64,000 nucleotides of DNA from positions 4,154,001-4,218,000 of the forward strand of contig NZ_CP081870.1 in the NCBI RefSeq assembly GCF_022170785.1, read 5' to 3'. This DNA is from Rossellomorea marisflavi (lineage in GTDB: Bacteria; Bacillota; Bacilli; Bacillales; Bacillaceae_B). A program made the translations under genes and the position numbers. Positions 25,768 through 34,184 of this stretch are shown here, in pieces. Position 1 is the stretch's first letter, and each line of letters begins with the position of its first letter. The notes under the pieces were generated by a model. It had not been told where the DNA came from, searched no databases, and worked only from the letters and a program-made list of their open reading frames with translations.

Positions 25768-25783
25768 CGTTTCACGTGAAACA
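25768..25783. other. parS: parS-like ParB/Spo0J binding site
   Basis: CGTTTCACGTGAAACA matches the B. subtilis parS consensus TGTTNCACGTGAAACA at 15 of 16 positions (first base C instead of T). It lies 3 bp after the GNAT stop, outside any gene. In B. subtilis most such sites lie near the replication origin. Confidence 0.75.
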
Positions 25784-25785
25784 AT

Positions 25786-25821
25786 AAAACCTGGGAATGC
25801 TTATATTCAAGCGTTCCCAGG
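25786..25821. terminator. Terminator between GNAT gene and the small membrane gene
   Basis: Arms CCTGGGAATGCTT / AAGCGTTCCCAGG. Minus strand is followed by TTTTATTG, so it ends the 31-aa gene; it may also serve the plus-strand GNAT gene. Confidence 0.75.
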
Positions 25822-25828
25822 CAATTTA

Positions 25829-25924
25829 TCAATTCAGCACGTTACCCGTGATATACATCGTGATCAGACCACCGAAAATAAAGAACAATAAGATCATACC
25901 CAAAATGATCCAGAATTTCTTCAT
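25829..25924 (-). CDS. Small single-TM peptide (31 aa)
   Basis: A 31-residue peptide begins MKKFWIILGM, has one hydrophobic helix of about 20 residues and a short polar end. AAGGG lies 11 nt before the ATG, TACAAT stands about 45 bp upstream as a -10, and a terminator follows, so it forms a complete transcription unit. Function unknown; it sits next to the parS-like site and between arsenic and ABC genes. Confidence 0.55.
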   Translation of the reverse strand: MKKFWIILGMILLFFIFGGLITMYITGNVLN

Positions 25925-26023
25925 GTATAACCAACCCTTCATGGATATTGATACGCCCATTGTAACACAACAGCCTTGAAAACAACCCTATCCGGATGCG
26001 TCCAAATGTGACAGAATCAGGGC

Positions 26024-28474
26024 TTATTCGTTCAATTCTTCTGTCAGCTTCCTTCCCCCGATGCGGTAGGCGAGAGGGGTGAATATGATCAGGGTCGTCA
26101 CCACCATCGTAAGGACAATCCCTCCTATGATGCCGTAGTTAATGGCCAGCGGTCCCGGATCAATGATATTGATGATATAGGAGATGACGGCTCCAACCAC
26201 GATACCAAGACTTAATCCGATCATGATGTATAATAGCACCTGTGTGAGGATCACACTGATGATTCCTTTCCTGGTAAGTGACAGGGTCCTTAATATGGCA
26301 AACTCCTTACGCTTCGAATGAATATTGTTCAATAGGGTGTTGAAGACACCGATTGTGACGCTCAGAAGCATCACGCCAAGGAAGATGATGAAGATGGACC
26401 AGCGCTGTTGGAACATTTCATTCGATTCTTTAACAGACTGCCCGTACGAGTGGACTTGCAGTTCCGGAAACTCACCCTTCAATGATTCCAGTTGCCCGGG
26501 ATCCCCTCCGCTGACGAACATCCTCGCAAATCCTGCGTCACTGAACGTATCGTCCTTCCAATCCAATAGGATATCCGTATCAAATAACTCACCTTCGATT
26601 GCGGCTACCTTTAAAGGGTTCAACGGAACATAATCCTCCAAATCATTCGAGAATGCTTCCAATTGAAGGCGGTCCCCCGCTTTTAAATCATGCTTCCTGG
26701 CAAAAGGTTCAGAGACAATCACACCATCCTCATCACTGAATGATTCATCGATGAATCCTTGCTCCACCATCCCATCCAGATCACCCCTCAGGACCGTCAC
26801 GTCCAATCGGGAATCCCCTTCCATAAGGGCGGCCCCTGTATAGGTACTGATGAAGCTTGCTTCAGAACCAGGTATTTTTTCTTCCACTGATTCCTTCAGT
26901 TTGAATGGATCAAGGGATGTCGACTCCAGTCTTGACTGCAACACGACTTCAGTCGGAAACTGGCTCTTCAGATACAGGGCTTCATTGTTCTGGATCGTCT
27001 TCAGCATGACGGATCCAAATACGGCAATGATCATCATCATGCTCACCGTGAGAATCACGAATGTATTTTTCTTCACCTGGGGAATGACATTCCGGATTGC
27101 GACGTAGGAAGCATTTCCGCCAACTCTCCGCAGGAAGGGCGCGCTCTTCTTCAGGATCGGTGAGAGATAGAGTGGGAACAGGACGAAAATGGAAAGGGTG
27201 AAGATGGTCGCGGCAGCAAGCACGCACAACACCTGATTCTCCTCGTCCACCGCCACCAGCTTTCCGAATACCAGCACGACGATGCTTATGATGAGCAGGG
27301 CCCTGCCTATGAACCTCCTGCCCGTGGTGGAGAACGAGAGCTCCTCATTCTCCTGCATGACCTTCAATGGAAGGGTCTTCCCGTTTTTAAGGGCCGGGAC
27401 CAGAAGAAACAGCTGGATCAGGAAGGCACATGCCACAGTCACCCAAAGGGCGGTGCCGGTATGGAAGTCTCCACGTGCCACAGCGATGCCCATCCAATCC
27501 TGGAGGAAACCCTGGACATAGCGCTGACTGAGGTAAGCGAGCCCCACACCAAGGAAGGCGCCTGTTGCCGTGATGACACTGCTTTGGATCAAAATGATTC
27601 CAAAGAGCTGCTTCGCAGTTGCCCCGATCGACCTCATGATGGCAAACTGCTGTTTATATTTGTATAAGAACGTTTCAAAGTTCGAGATGATCAGGAGTGA
27701 GGTCACGATCAGGACGAAGAAGCTAAGGACATAAATAAAGATGGAGAGGGATGACAGATTCGCTGTCAGATACGGATTCTCTTCTGCCAGTTCGACGCGG
27801 AGTCCCTCATCCAATCCCTTGATTTGCGTCGCAAGCTTGAGATTGTCTGTTCCTGCTGCCGTCTTCACCAGCACATAGGTGGCTTCGATGTCCCCACCCA
27901 TGAAGCGCTTCACGTCATCATAAGAAAGAATCAGGATATCGGGCACAACCCCCGTTCCCGTATTGTCCTTGAACGTCTCAATCAAGGAAAGGGTCTTCCC
28001 TTCCACCTTCAACTCATCCCCTACCCCCACTCCTAGAGCCTTGGCAAGGGACTCATTAATGATGATCTCTCCTTCCCCCACCTCTTTCTTGAAATGATAG
28101 CGGCTCTTGACCAGCTCATCGGTACCGACCCCGAGACTGTAAGTTGGGGCTTCGCCTCCGAATGAAGAAAGAGCAAGCTGAGATATGAGGACATTGGACG
28201 TCTCTTCTACACCTTCCATTGCGGTCAGCCGGTCAAGGAAATCCTGATCGATGACCCCGTTATCGGCGGTATCATATCCCACAGACAGATCCATCGTCCC
28301 GAACATTTCCGTGACTTCATCCTTCACCGTCTGCTTGGCATTCATGGCAAACAGAATCATGGTGAGAACGAGGGAGATGGAGAGACAGACGCTCAGAATC
28401 GAAGACAGGGTGATGAACGGATTTGCCCTCAGGAAGCGCATGGAGGTGGCGAAGATCGTCTTCATGCCCCTCAT
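26024..28474 (-). CDS. ABC exporter permease, FtsX/MacB type
   Basis: An 816-aa membrane protein with two FtsX-like halves. TM1 is near residue 20-42, a periplasm-facing domain follows, then three TM helices (about 250-370), a second such unit with TM near 470-490 and three helices at the C-terminus (about 700-810). Such permeases export lipids, peptides or antibiotics with a LolD-type ATPase. It overlaps the ATPase gene by 4 bp. Substrate unknown; no BceRS-type kinase lies nearby. Confidence 0.9.
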   Translation of the reverse strand: MRGMKTIFATSMRFLRANPFITLSSILSVCLSISLVLTMILFAMNAKQTVKDEVTEMFGTMDLSVGYDTADNGVIDQDFLDRLTAMEGVEETSNVLISQLALSSFGGEAPTYSLGVGTDELVKSRYHFKKEVGEGEIIINESLAKALGVGVGDELKVEGKTLSLIETFKDNTGTGVVPDILILSYDDVKRFMGGDIEATYVLVKTAAGTDNLKLATQIKGLDEGLRVELAEENPYLTANLSSLSIFIYVLSFFVLIVTSLLIISNFETFLYKYKQQFAIMRSIGATAKQLFGIILIQSSVITATGAFLGVGLAYLSQRYVQGFLQDWMGIAVARGDFHTGTALWVTVACAFLIQLFLLVPALKNGKTLPLKVMQENEELSFSTTGRRFIGRALLIISIVVLVFGKLVAVDEENQVLCVLAAATIFTLSIFVLFPLYLSPILKKSAPFLRRVGGNASYVAIRNVIPQVKKNTFVILTVSMMMIIAVFGSVMLKTIQNNEALYLKSQFPTEVVLQSRLESTSLDPFKLKESVEEKIPGSEASFISTYTGAALMEGDSRLDVTVLRGDLDGMVEQGFIDESFSDEDGVIVSEPFARKHDLKAGDRLQLEAFSNDLEDYVPLNPLKVAAIEGELFDTDILLDWKDDTFSDAGFARMFVSGGDPGQLESLKGEFPELQVHSYGQSVKESNEMFQQRWSIFIIFLGVMLLSVTIGVFNTLLNNIHSKRKEFAILRTLSLTRKGIISVILTQVLLYIMIGLSLGIVVGAVISYIINIIDPGPLAINYGIIGGIVLTMVVTTLIIFTPLAYRIGGRKLTEELNE

Positions 28475-29229
28475 TGATTGCGTAGCTCCATGATCATCTG
28501 GAATTTCTTCAGGATGGCTGAAAGGTCGCCACTCCCTTTACACCGGTGTTCATCCACGATCTGACCATCATGGAAGAAGAGGACCCGGTCCCCATAGGTC
28601 GCCACATTCGGATCATGGGTGACCACGATGACGCTTTTTTGGAATGTTTCTTTCAGTTCGACTAGCATATGTAAAATGTCCCTGCTTGTATTGAAGTCCA
28701 GGTTGCCCGTTAGTTCGTCTGCAAGGATGATGGGAGGCGAAGTGATCAGGGCACGCCCGATGGCCACACGCTGTTGCTGCCCTCCGGATAGCTCGACCGG
28801 CCTGTGCTTACGCCAATCCGAAAGCTGCACGAGACCCAGCATCTCTTCCACCTTTTGCTTCACTATGTTCTTCTCCACGCCTTTCAACACCAGGGGCAGA
28901 CCGATATTTTCTTCAACCGTGAGGTCCTTTAGAAGGTTAAATGACTGGAAGATGAACCCGATGTGATCGCGACGGTAGAGGGTGGCATCCGGTTCCTTGA
29001 AAAATCGGGTTTTCTCTTCTCCGTTCAGCATGATAGAACCTCCACTCGGCTCATCCAGTGCTCCGAGGATATTCAGGAGCGTGCTCTTTCCAGAACCGCT
29101 TGTTCCCATGATGGTCAGCATCTCCCCCTGTTCCAGGGAAAATGATACCCCCTTCAAGGCGTTCACCTCGTGACCTGCACCTTGGTACTTCTTATGTAAA
29201 TTGCTGATCTCCAATACCGACTGACTCAT
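28471..29229 (-). CDS. ABC transporter ATPase, LolD/MacB type
   Basis: A 252-aa ATPase: Walker A GTSGSGKST, Q-loop FIFQSFNLL, signature LSGGQQQRVAIGRAL, Walker B IILADELTG (Glu in DEL), H-loop VVTHDP. The start at 29229 has GGGGTGG 5 nt before; an ATG four codons upstream is less well placed. It powers the permease encoded downstream with a 4-bp overlap. A terminator lies at 29306-29346 on the other side. Confidence 0.92.
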   Translation of the reverse strand: MSQSVLEISNLHKKYQGAGHEVNALKGVSFSLEQGEMLTIMGTSGSGKSTLLNILGALDEPSGGSIMLNGEEKTRFFKEPDATLYRRDHIGFIFQSFNLLKDLTVEENIGLPLVLKGVEKNIVKQKVEEMLGLVQLSDWRKHRPVELSGGQQQRVAIGRALITSPPIILADELTGNLDFNTSRDILHMLVELKETFQKSVIVVTHDPNVATYGDRVLFFHDGQIVDEHRCKGSGDLSAILKKFQMIMELRNQ

Positions 29230-29305
29230 GAGCCACCCCATTCAAGATAATCTATCCATTATTGTTGTAATTTTACAACCAATGAGCGTTTCCTTCAAAT
29301 TTTTC

Positions 29306-29346
29306 AATAAAAAAGACCAGAAGCATGTAAAAGCCCCGGGTCTTAT
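29306..29346 (-). terminator. Terminator after the 157-aa membrane protein gene
   Basis: AAGACC / GGTCTT arms with a 20-nt loop, then TTTTTTATTG on the minus strand, 7 bp from the stop of the gene above. Confidence 0.6.
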
Positions 29347-29352
29347 TCCGTA

Positions 29353-29826
29353 TCATTCTATAGGTGCCTTCTTTCCAATTGCTCCCCTTACCATCTGGAA
29401 CAAATATATCAGAATCGACTTCAAGAAAAAGACACCATACACCTGGATCTGATTTAACCTGACATATGAGAATAGCCCTTGTCTCTTAAGAAAAGCTGAA
29501 AATGGATAGATGAAGAACAGATCGGTCACAAGATTTGTCAACAAGAAACGAAATATCTTCCCGTAAGAAAATTTCATGATCCAGAGGGTTCCAATGAAAA
29601 ACTGTCCCCATACGAGTGGCATTTCTCCATATGCCCCTGGGAAAAGCTTTTCATAAAACCACCACCACTTTCTCTTCTTGGCGAGGATTGATTCTAAACT
29701 GATGAATACACTTATGAACAAGCTGGTCAATCCGTATCGCTTGATCGTTTCCTTCCCAAGGAATGGAGCCGACAGCCACGGAACCAATAAGATCAACCAC
29801 AACAAGAGTCTTGGATGCTTCGTCAT
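29353..29826 (-). CDS. Hypothetical membrane protein
   Basis: A 157-aa polytopic protein with about four TM helices (near 8-24, 33-48, 75-100, 130-150) and the conserved-looking WWWFYEKL and PFSAFLKR segments. I recall similar uncharacterised proteins in Bacillus but cannot name a family. The ATG at 29826 has GAGGAGG upstream. It stands alone between two ABC systems. Confidence 0.65.
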   Translation of the reverse strand: MTKHPRLLLWLILLVPWLSAPFLGKETIKRYGLTSLFISVFISLESILAKKRKWWWFYEKLFPGAYGEMPLVWGQFFIGTLWIMKFSYGKIFRFLLTNLVTDLFFIYPFSAFLKRQGLFSYVRLNQIQVYGVFFLKSILIYLFQMVRGAIGKKAPIE

Positions 29827-29897
29827 CAATACGCCCTCCTCAATGAATCTTCAAGCGTATTGTCTCCATGAAGCTGGATTAATATGAGCGGATCAGG

Positions 29898-30506
29898 CTA
29901 AAATACTTTTTTCTCATAAATCCGGATCGATAGGACCCACGAGAGCGCGAAGACCAACAGGACCACCGCACAGACCATCAGATAGGGAATGGCACTTTGC
30001 AGGGAGACCAGCGTCCCGACGAATTCCCTGATGATGTCATTCAAATTGGGGACGAACATCGTCACGACGGCAAAGTAGACAGCGGACAGCACAAGAAAGG
30101 CAATCATCAAATACTTGGATGCAAACTGGTAGGCAAACGGCAACATGAAGGAAAGGGACAGGAGGGACAGCATCGTCATGAAGATGATTCCTTGCCATTC
30201 CATGTTCGTTTCGTGAATGATCAGACTCCCCACGTAGAGCAGCACCGTGATGACAACCGTATAGATCAGAACGCTGAGATACTTGGAACTGACGATTTCC
30301 TTACGGGTGAACGGAAGGGAATTCAAGAGGAGATTAATCGTCGCTTTCTCATCGTTCCCGAACGTCGACATCGACAGAACCAGAATGAAGACCAGCCCCA
30401 CCCAAATCGGCGGAGCCCCCAGGACGAGATAGAGGATCAAGACGCCCAATAGGATCACGAGGATATTCCGGTGGAGCATGAAATCCTTACGAATTAACTG
30501 AAGCAT
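29898..30506 (-). CDS. ABC-2 type transporter permease
   Basis: A 202-aa protein with six TM helices from about residue 15 to 200, of the ABC-2 permease kind found next to YtrB-type ATPases. The polar loop SLPFTRKEIVSSKYLS is typical of these small permeases. The ATG at 30506 has AAAGGGG 9 nt upstream and lies inside the end of the ATPase gene, so translation is coupled. Export substrate unknown. Confidence 0.85.
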   Translation of the reverse strand: MLQLIRKDFMLHRNILVILLGVLILYLVLGAPPIWVGLVFILVLSMSTFGNDEKATINLLLNSLPFTRKEIVSSKYLSVLIYTVVITVLLYVGSLIIHETNMEWQGIIFMTMLSLLSLSFMLPFAYQFASKYLMIAFLVLSAVYFAVVTMFVPNLNDIIREFVGTLVSLQSAIPYLMVCAVVLLVFALSWVLSIRIYEKKVF

Positions 30507-31368
30507 GGAACCGGTCCCCTTTCTTCGTGTAGTACATAATATCCTCCAACGTCGGTGCCTCAATGAGGGCATGACCGCCGAAGAGGTCCTCGGCCTTCCC
30601 CCGGTCTGCCGTCAGGGCTTCAAAGCCGAATTTCGTCTTCTTCAAGCTGACAAACTCCTTCTCCGTGTCTGCATCCAGCAGTTCAAGCCCGCCCTTGATT
30701 AATGCATAATCTTCTTCAATCTTGTAATAAGGTTTCGTGAAAATATGCCGACCGTCATGAATGAACGTGATGTAATCGGCCGCGCTTTCAAGATCCGTCG
30801 TAATGTGAGTGGAATAAAGGATCGTCTTCTCACCCTCTTCCATCACGCTATGAAGAATATCGAGGAGCTCCCTGCGGAAGATGGGGTCAAGACCTGCCGT
30901 CGGTTCATCCATCAGGATAAGTTCTGCGTGATGGGAAAATGCGACGGCCAGGGAGGCCTTCATGAGCATCCCTTTCGAAAAAGTCTTAAGCTTCTTCTTC
31001 AATGGGAGCTGGAACATCGTTACATATTGTTCGAACACGTTATCATCCCATCTGGAATAGGACCACTTCGCGATTTTCTTCATTTCGTGGAGTGTCAGCT
31101 GCTCGTAGAAGACATTCTCATCAAATACGAAGCCGATCCGTTCTTTGATATCCTTCTCATGATCGCTGTAGTTCAACCCGAACACCTTCAGCTCTCCACG
31201 GTCAGGCTTCAACAGGTTCAGAATCATCTTGAGCGTCGTGGATTTTCCGACACCGTTCCCCCCGATCAATCCTGTTATGAATCCCTTCTTCACTTCCAAT
31301 GAAAAATCATTGATTTCAAAGCCGTTGAATCGTTTCTCCACATTCCTCAGTTCAATTGCATTCTCCAT
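30487..31368 (-). CDS. ABC transporter ATPase, YtrB type
   Basis: A 293-aa ATPase: Walker A GGNGVGKST, Q-loop GFVFDENVF, signature FSKGMLMKASLAVAF (degenerate from LSGGQ), Walker B LILMDEPTAGLDP and H-loop YSTHITTD. A ~70-residue C-terminal extension is usual for YtrB/bacitracin-type ATPases. It starts with a 1-bp overlap (TGATG) after the GntR gene. Confidence 0.92.
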   Translation of the reverse strand: MENAIELRNVEKRFNGFEINDFSLEVKKGFITGLIGGNGVGKSTTLKMILNLLKPDRGELKVFGLNYSDHEKDIKERIGFVFDENVFYEQLTLHEMKKIAKWSYSRWDDNVFEQYVTMFQLPLKKKLKTFSKGMLMKASLAVAFSHHAELILMDEPTAGLDPIFRRELLDILHSVMEEGEKTILYSTHITTDLESAADYITFIHDGRHIFTKPYYKIEEDYALIKGGLELLDADTEKEFVSLKKTKFGFEALTADRGKAEDLFGGHALIEAPTLEDIMYYTKKGDRFHASVNS

Positions 31369-31745
31369 CAGTTTTCCTCCCTAAATAACATATCAAGCAA
31401 CTCTTGGAGTTCGGAAAGGGCGATTCCCATTTCCTTCCCGCTCCGGATGGCTGCAGAGAGCTGCTCTTCAATCCCCTTCATCTTCTCTTCCTTTATCAGC
31501 TCGCTGTTTTGATCAGCAACGAACGACCCTTTTCCAACAACAGAGTAAATGTAGCCATTCTTCTCGAGCTCTTCGTACGCACGCTTCGTCGTAATCAAGC
31601 TTACGCTGAGTTCCTTTGCCAGCTGCCTCATGGATGGCAGACTCTTTCCGGCTGGAAGATGCCCCGATATGATCTGCTCCTTCACCTGTTCGTTGATCTG
31701 TTCATAAATCGGCTTCTTGGAGCGATTTGAAATTAGGATTTTCAT
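31368..31745 (-). CDS. GntR-family regulator, YtrA subfamily
   Basis: A 125-aa regulator with a winged-helix DNA domain (residues ~10-72; LPSMRQLAKELSVSLITTKRA in part) and the short two-helix dimer tail of the YtrA subfamily. It is the first gene of an ABC exporter operon and should repress it, responding to cell-envelope stress in related systems (B. subtilis ytr). The ATG at 31745 has GAGAGG 8 nt upstream. Confidence 0.9.
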   Translation of the reverse strand: MKILISNRSKKPIYEQINEQVKEQIISGHLPAGKSLPSMRQLAKELSVSLITTKRAYEELEKNGYIYSVVGKGSFVADQNSELIKEEKMKGIEEQLSAAIRSGKEMGIALSELQELLDMLFREEN

Positions 31746-31770
31746 ACCTGAACCTCTCACTTTTTACTTT

Positions 31771-31810
31771 ATATGTAACAATATACACAATATATACAAT
31801 ATATACAATA
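31771..31810. promoter_or_regulatory. A/T repeats upstream of ytrA-like operon
   Basis: Three tandem ATATACAATA-like units (about 10-bp period) lie 25-65 bp before the YtrA-like start, between the divergent GntR and MarR genes. Possibly an operator; no perfect palindrome. Confidence 0.35.
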
Positions 31811-31903
31811 GGAATTTCCAAAACGGTTGTAATTGACCCGAGCTCTCAAATATTTTAATGTATTAAATAGTTTAACAACATAAACAGTTAGAGGTGAATA
31901 AAC

Positions 31904-32350
31904 TTGAATCAAGCTGACTATATCAAAGAAGCCGTATCCATCTTCAACTCCATCAACAGCCATCTTCTGAAACATCATTTTGCGACATTGAACCACGAAA
32001 TCCCTCCTAAGCAGTTCATGATCATGAAATATGTCTATGAAATCAGGAAAACTAAGATTCAGGACGTGGCGGAACAATTCAACCTGTCCATGAGCTCCGT
32101 GAGCCAGCTTGTTAAAAAACTCGAATCAGACGGTTATGTAAATCGATCCATCAATCCAGACAATCGAAGGGAAACATTTTTGACCCTGGGGGAAAAGGGC
32201 GAGGAATACTTCAAAGAGTATGAACTCGTCGATCAATACATCATTGATCACTATTACGCTCAATTAAGCATCGATGAAACAAAGCAGATGCGAGACATTG
32301 CGCGTAAGCTTCAAGGAATCGTCATGGATCGTCAAGGGGACGACGAGTGA
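31904..32350 (+). CDS. MarR-family regulator
   Basis: A 148-aa winged-helix regulator (IQDVAEQFNLSMSSVSQLVKK in part, wing NPDNRRETFLTL). The start is TTG 31904, with GAGGTG 8 nt upstream. It is co-transcribed with the VTT/DedA-like gene, whose GTG overlaps its stop. Ligand unknown. Confidence 0.85.
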   Translation: MNQADYIKEAVSIFNSINSHLLKHHFATLNHEIPPKQFMIMKYVYEIRKTKIQDVAEQFNLSMSSVSQLVKKLESDGYVNRSINPDNRRETFLTLGEKGEEYFKEYELVDQYIIDHYYAQLSIDETKQMRDIARKLQGIVMDRQGDDE

Positions 32351-32909
32351 ACTGGCAGCAGCAGACGATCGACCTCTTCCTAGCCTATGAGTCGATAGCC
32401 GTCGTCATCAGCATCGTATTGAATATCGTCATCAGCGTTCTAGGCGTCGTTCCCAGCGTCTTTTTGACTGCTGCAAACCTCGCTGTATTCGGCCTCTGGG
32501 GTGGAATCGGCGTGTCATTCATCGGGGAGGTAATCGGGGCCCTCATCGCCTTTTTCCTTTATCGTAAAGGCTTCGGGCAGCTGAAGGATCGGAAGGGGTT
32601 CTCCAACCCCAAAGTTCAGAGACTGCTAGTGGCCTCTGGAAAGGATTCGTTTCTCCTTATCCTTCCCTTAGGATCATGCCCTTTGTACCATCGGGGTTGG
32701 TGACGTTCATAGCGGCTATCGGCAAAACGCCCTGGCCGATCTTCGCTGCGGCAAGTTCCCTTGGCAAAATCCCTGCCATTTTAATAGAGGGATTCTCGGT
32801 ATATCAGGTCATTCAGTGGACAGGGATGGGGAAATGGATACTTGCCTCCCTTGCAGGAATTTTCATCTTCCTTACCCTCCGAAGGCTTTATTCACGACCA
32901 TCCAGTTGA
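32347..32909 (+). pseudogene. VTT/DedA (TVP38/TMEM64-like) membrane protein, frameshifted
   Basis: The first frame (32347-32703) gives a membrane segment and GFGQLKDRKGF, then LLILPLGS and unrelated residues to a stop. The second frame (from about 32665) continues with LRIMPFVPSGLVTFIAAI, the conserved VTT motif, and two TM helices to 32909. One base appears to be missing in the CCC run at 32665-32667; adding a C restores a single ~187-aa protein. DedA-like proteins help move lipids across membranes. Either a real mutation or an assembly error. Confidence 0.8.
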
Positions 32910-33132
32910 AGCTCCTGTATGATGAATAATAATTACGAATGCTCGACACTATTTAACCATAGGAAGCCTATTTATTATGAACTCTCTGTTAAAGGTAAAT
33001 GTTGATAATTGATACTTGTCCGAATTCTAAACGTGTTCCGGTGAACAATGAGGACACTGTTCGGTTTTGAAAACATAAGGGTCGGCAACTCGATCAATGG
33101 CGACTAATTTGAAAAGAGGTGGGAAGTGCAAA

Positions 33133-33790
33133 ATGGAAGATATCTATACTAATGTCTTGAAAAACGACAGATTAGATGAATACCCTTTATTCAAAAAGTT
33201 TTGTGTTCTCAAGGAAAAAGGGCTACGGAAGGAATCCTTTAAAGCTTTATCCTCCTTTATAGATGAAGCAAGGGAATGGGATAATGACAAACAACAGAAT
33301 TTCGCTTGTTGGCTATTTACTTTATTTGAATCATCAGACAATATTCACCACTTACTTGTTCACCCTTTAGAAGAAAATTTATTAAAGCCTATACTTGAGG
33401 AATGGATCAAGAAAAATCCTAAAGAACCAGGACCATATAGGTGGTATGGCTTGTTTTTACAAACAGAAGATCTGGTGGAAAAAGCTATCATTATTGAAAC
33501 TAATTAATATTAATTTTTACTCACTTTGGTATTCGTTTCACCATATATCTGAAGATTTATATTTGGGCAATATTGAAGAAGATACTATCCTTATTTCCAA
33601 TTTACAGCAGTTAAATGATAAGGTAGAGTGCACACAAACCAGGAAGAATATTGATGACGAAATTAACTATTACAGAGAACTTTTGAATGATTGGATTACG
33701 TTTAAAAAAGAACAAAAAAAGGACTTTGTTAAATGGTGTAAAAGCAATAATAAAGATTACCATTGGACAAATGCTTATTATTACGAATAA
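33133..33790 (+). pseudogene. Broken A+T-rich gene of unknown function
   Basis: An ORF with a good ribosome binding site (GAGGTGG) starts at 33133 and runs 124 codons (to 33507), with EKGLRKESFKAL and YRWYGLFLQTED. The next frame carries the continuation FYSLWYSFHHISEDLYLG to 33790. About ten residues and the frame are lost near 33495-33510. Composition is clearly more A+T-rich than the flanks, suggesting acquisition by transfer. Similar proteins without known function occur in Bacillus, as I recall. Confidence 0.6.
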
Positions 33791-33869
33791 TGAAGAGCTT
33801 TTTATAGCCCATTTAAAATAGTGATCAATCAACTTTAAAACCCAACAGAATTATCAGGAAAATAAATTA

Positions 33870-33898
33870 TTTACATTATTTTCTTACTCTGGTATAGT
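33870..33898 (+). promoter_or_regulatory. Promoter of the T-box/thrS transcript
   Basis: TTTACA (33870-33875), 17-bp spacer, TATAGT (33893-33898), followed by the T-box leader. Confidence 0.75.
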
Positions 33899-33904
33899 TG
33901 GTAA

Positions 33905-34160
33905 CAATTTAATCAATCGACTAGGCCATGACGAGGATACGAGGCAGGATGAACGGTTTACAGAGAAGGGAGACAAGGCTGAAAGCTCCCCAATGCAGCA
34001 TCCGGTTTTACTCCCTTTGAGCCGCGCTTGGAAACTTGCGCCGTTTTATGCGATGTTACAGCATATTCAATGAGCCACCGCTTGCGGTGGGAATTTGGGT
34101 GGAACCACGGGTAATCAACACATGCTCGTCCCTTCTTGGGACGTCATGTGTTTTTTTATT
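33905..34160 (+). promoter_or_regulatory. T-box leader of threonyl-tRNA synthetase gene
   Basis: A ~250-nt leader with the T-box motif GGGTGGAACCACGGG (34097-34111), a stem I region with a distal loop (GGCTGAAAG) and a terminator (stem ACACATG...CATGTGT with TTTTTTT, 34117-34160). An ACT triplet at 34010-34012 is a candidate Thr specifier. Uncharged tRNA-Thr would stabilise the antiterminator. Confidence 0.9.
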
Positions 34161-34184
34161 TTTATAGAAAAGGAGACAAAGAAG

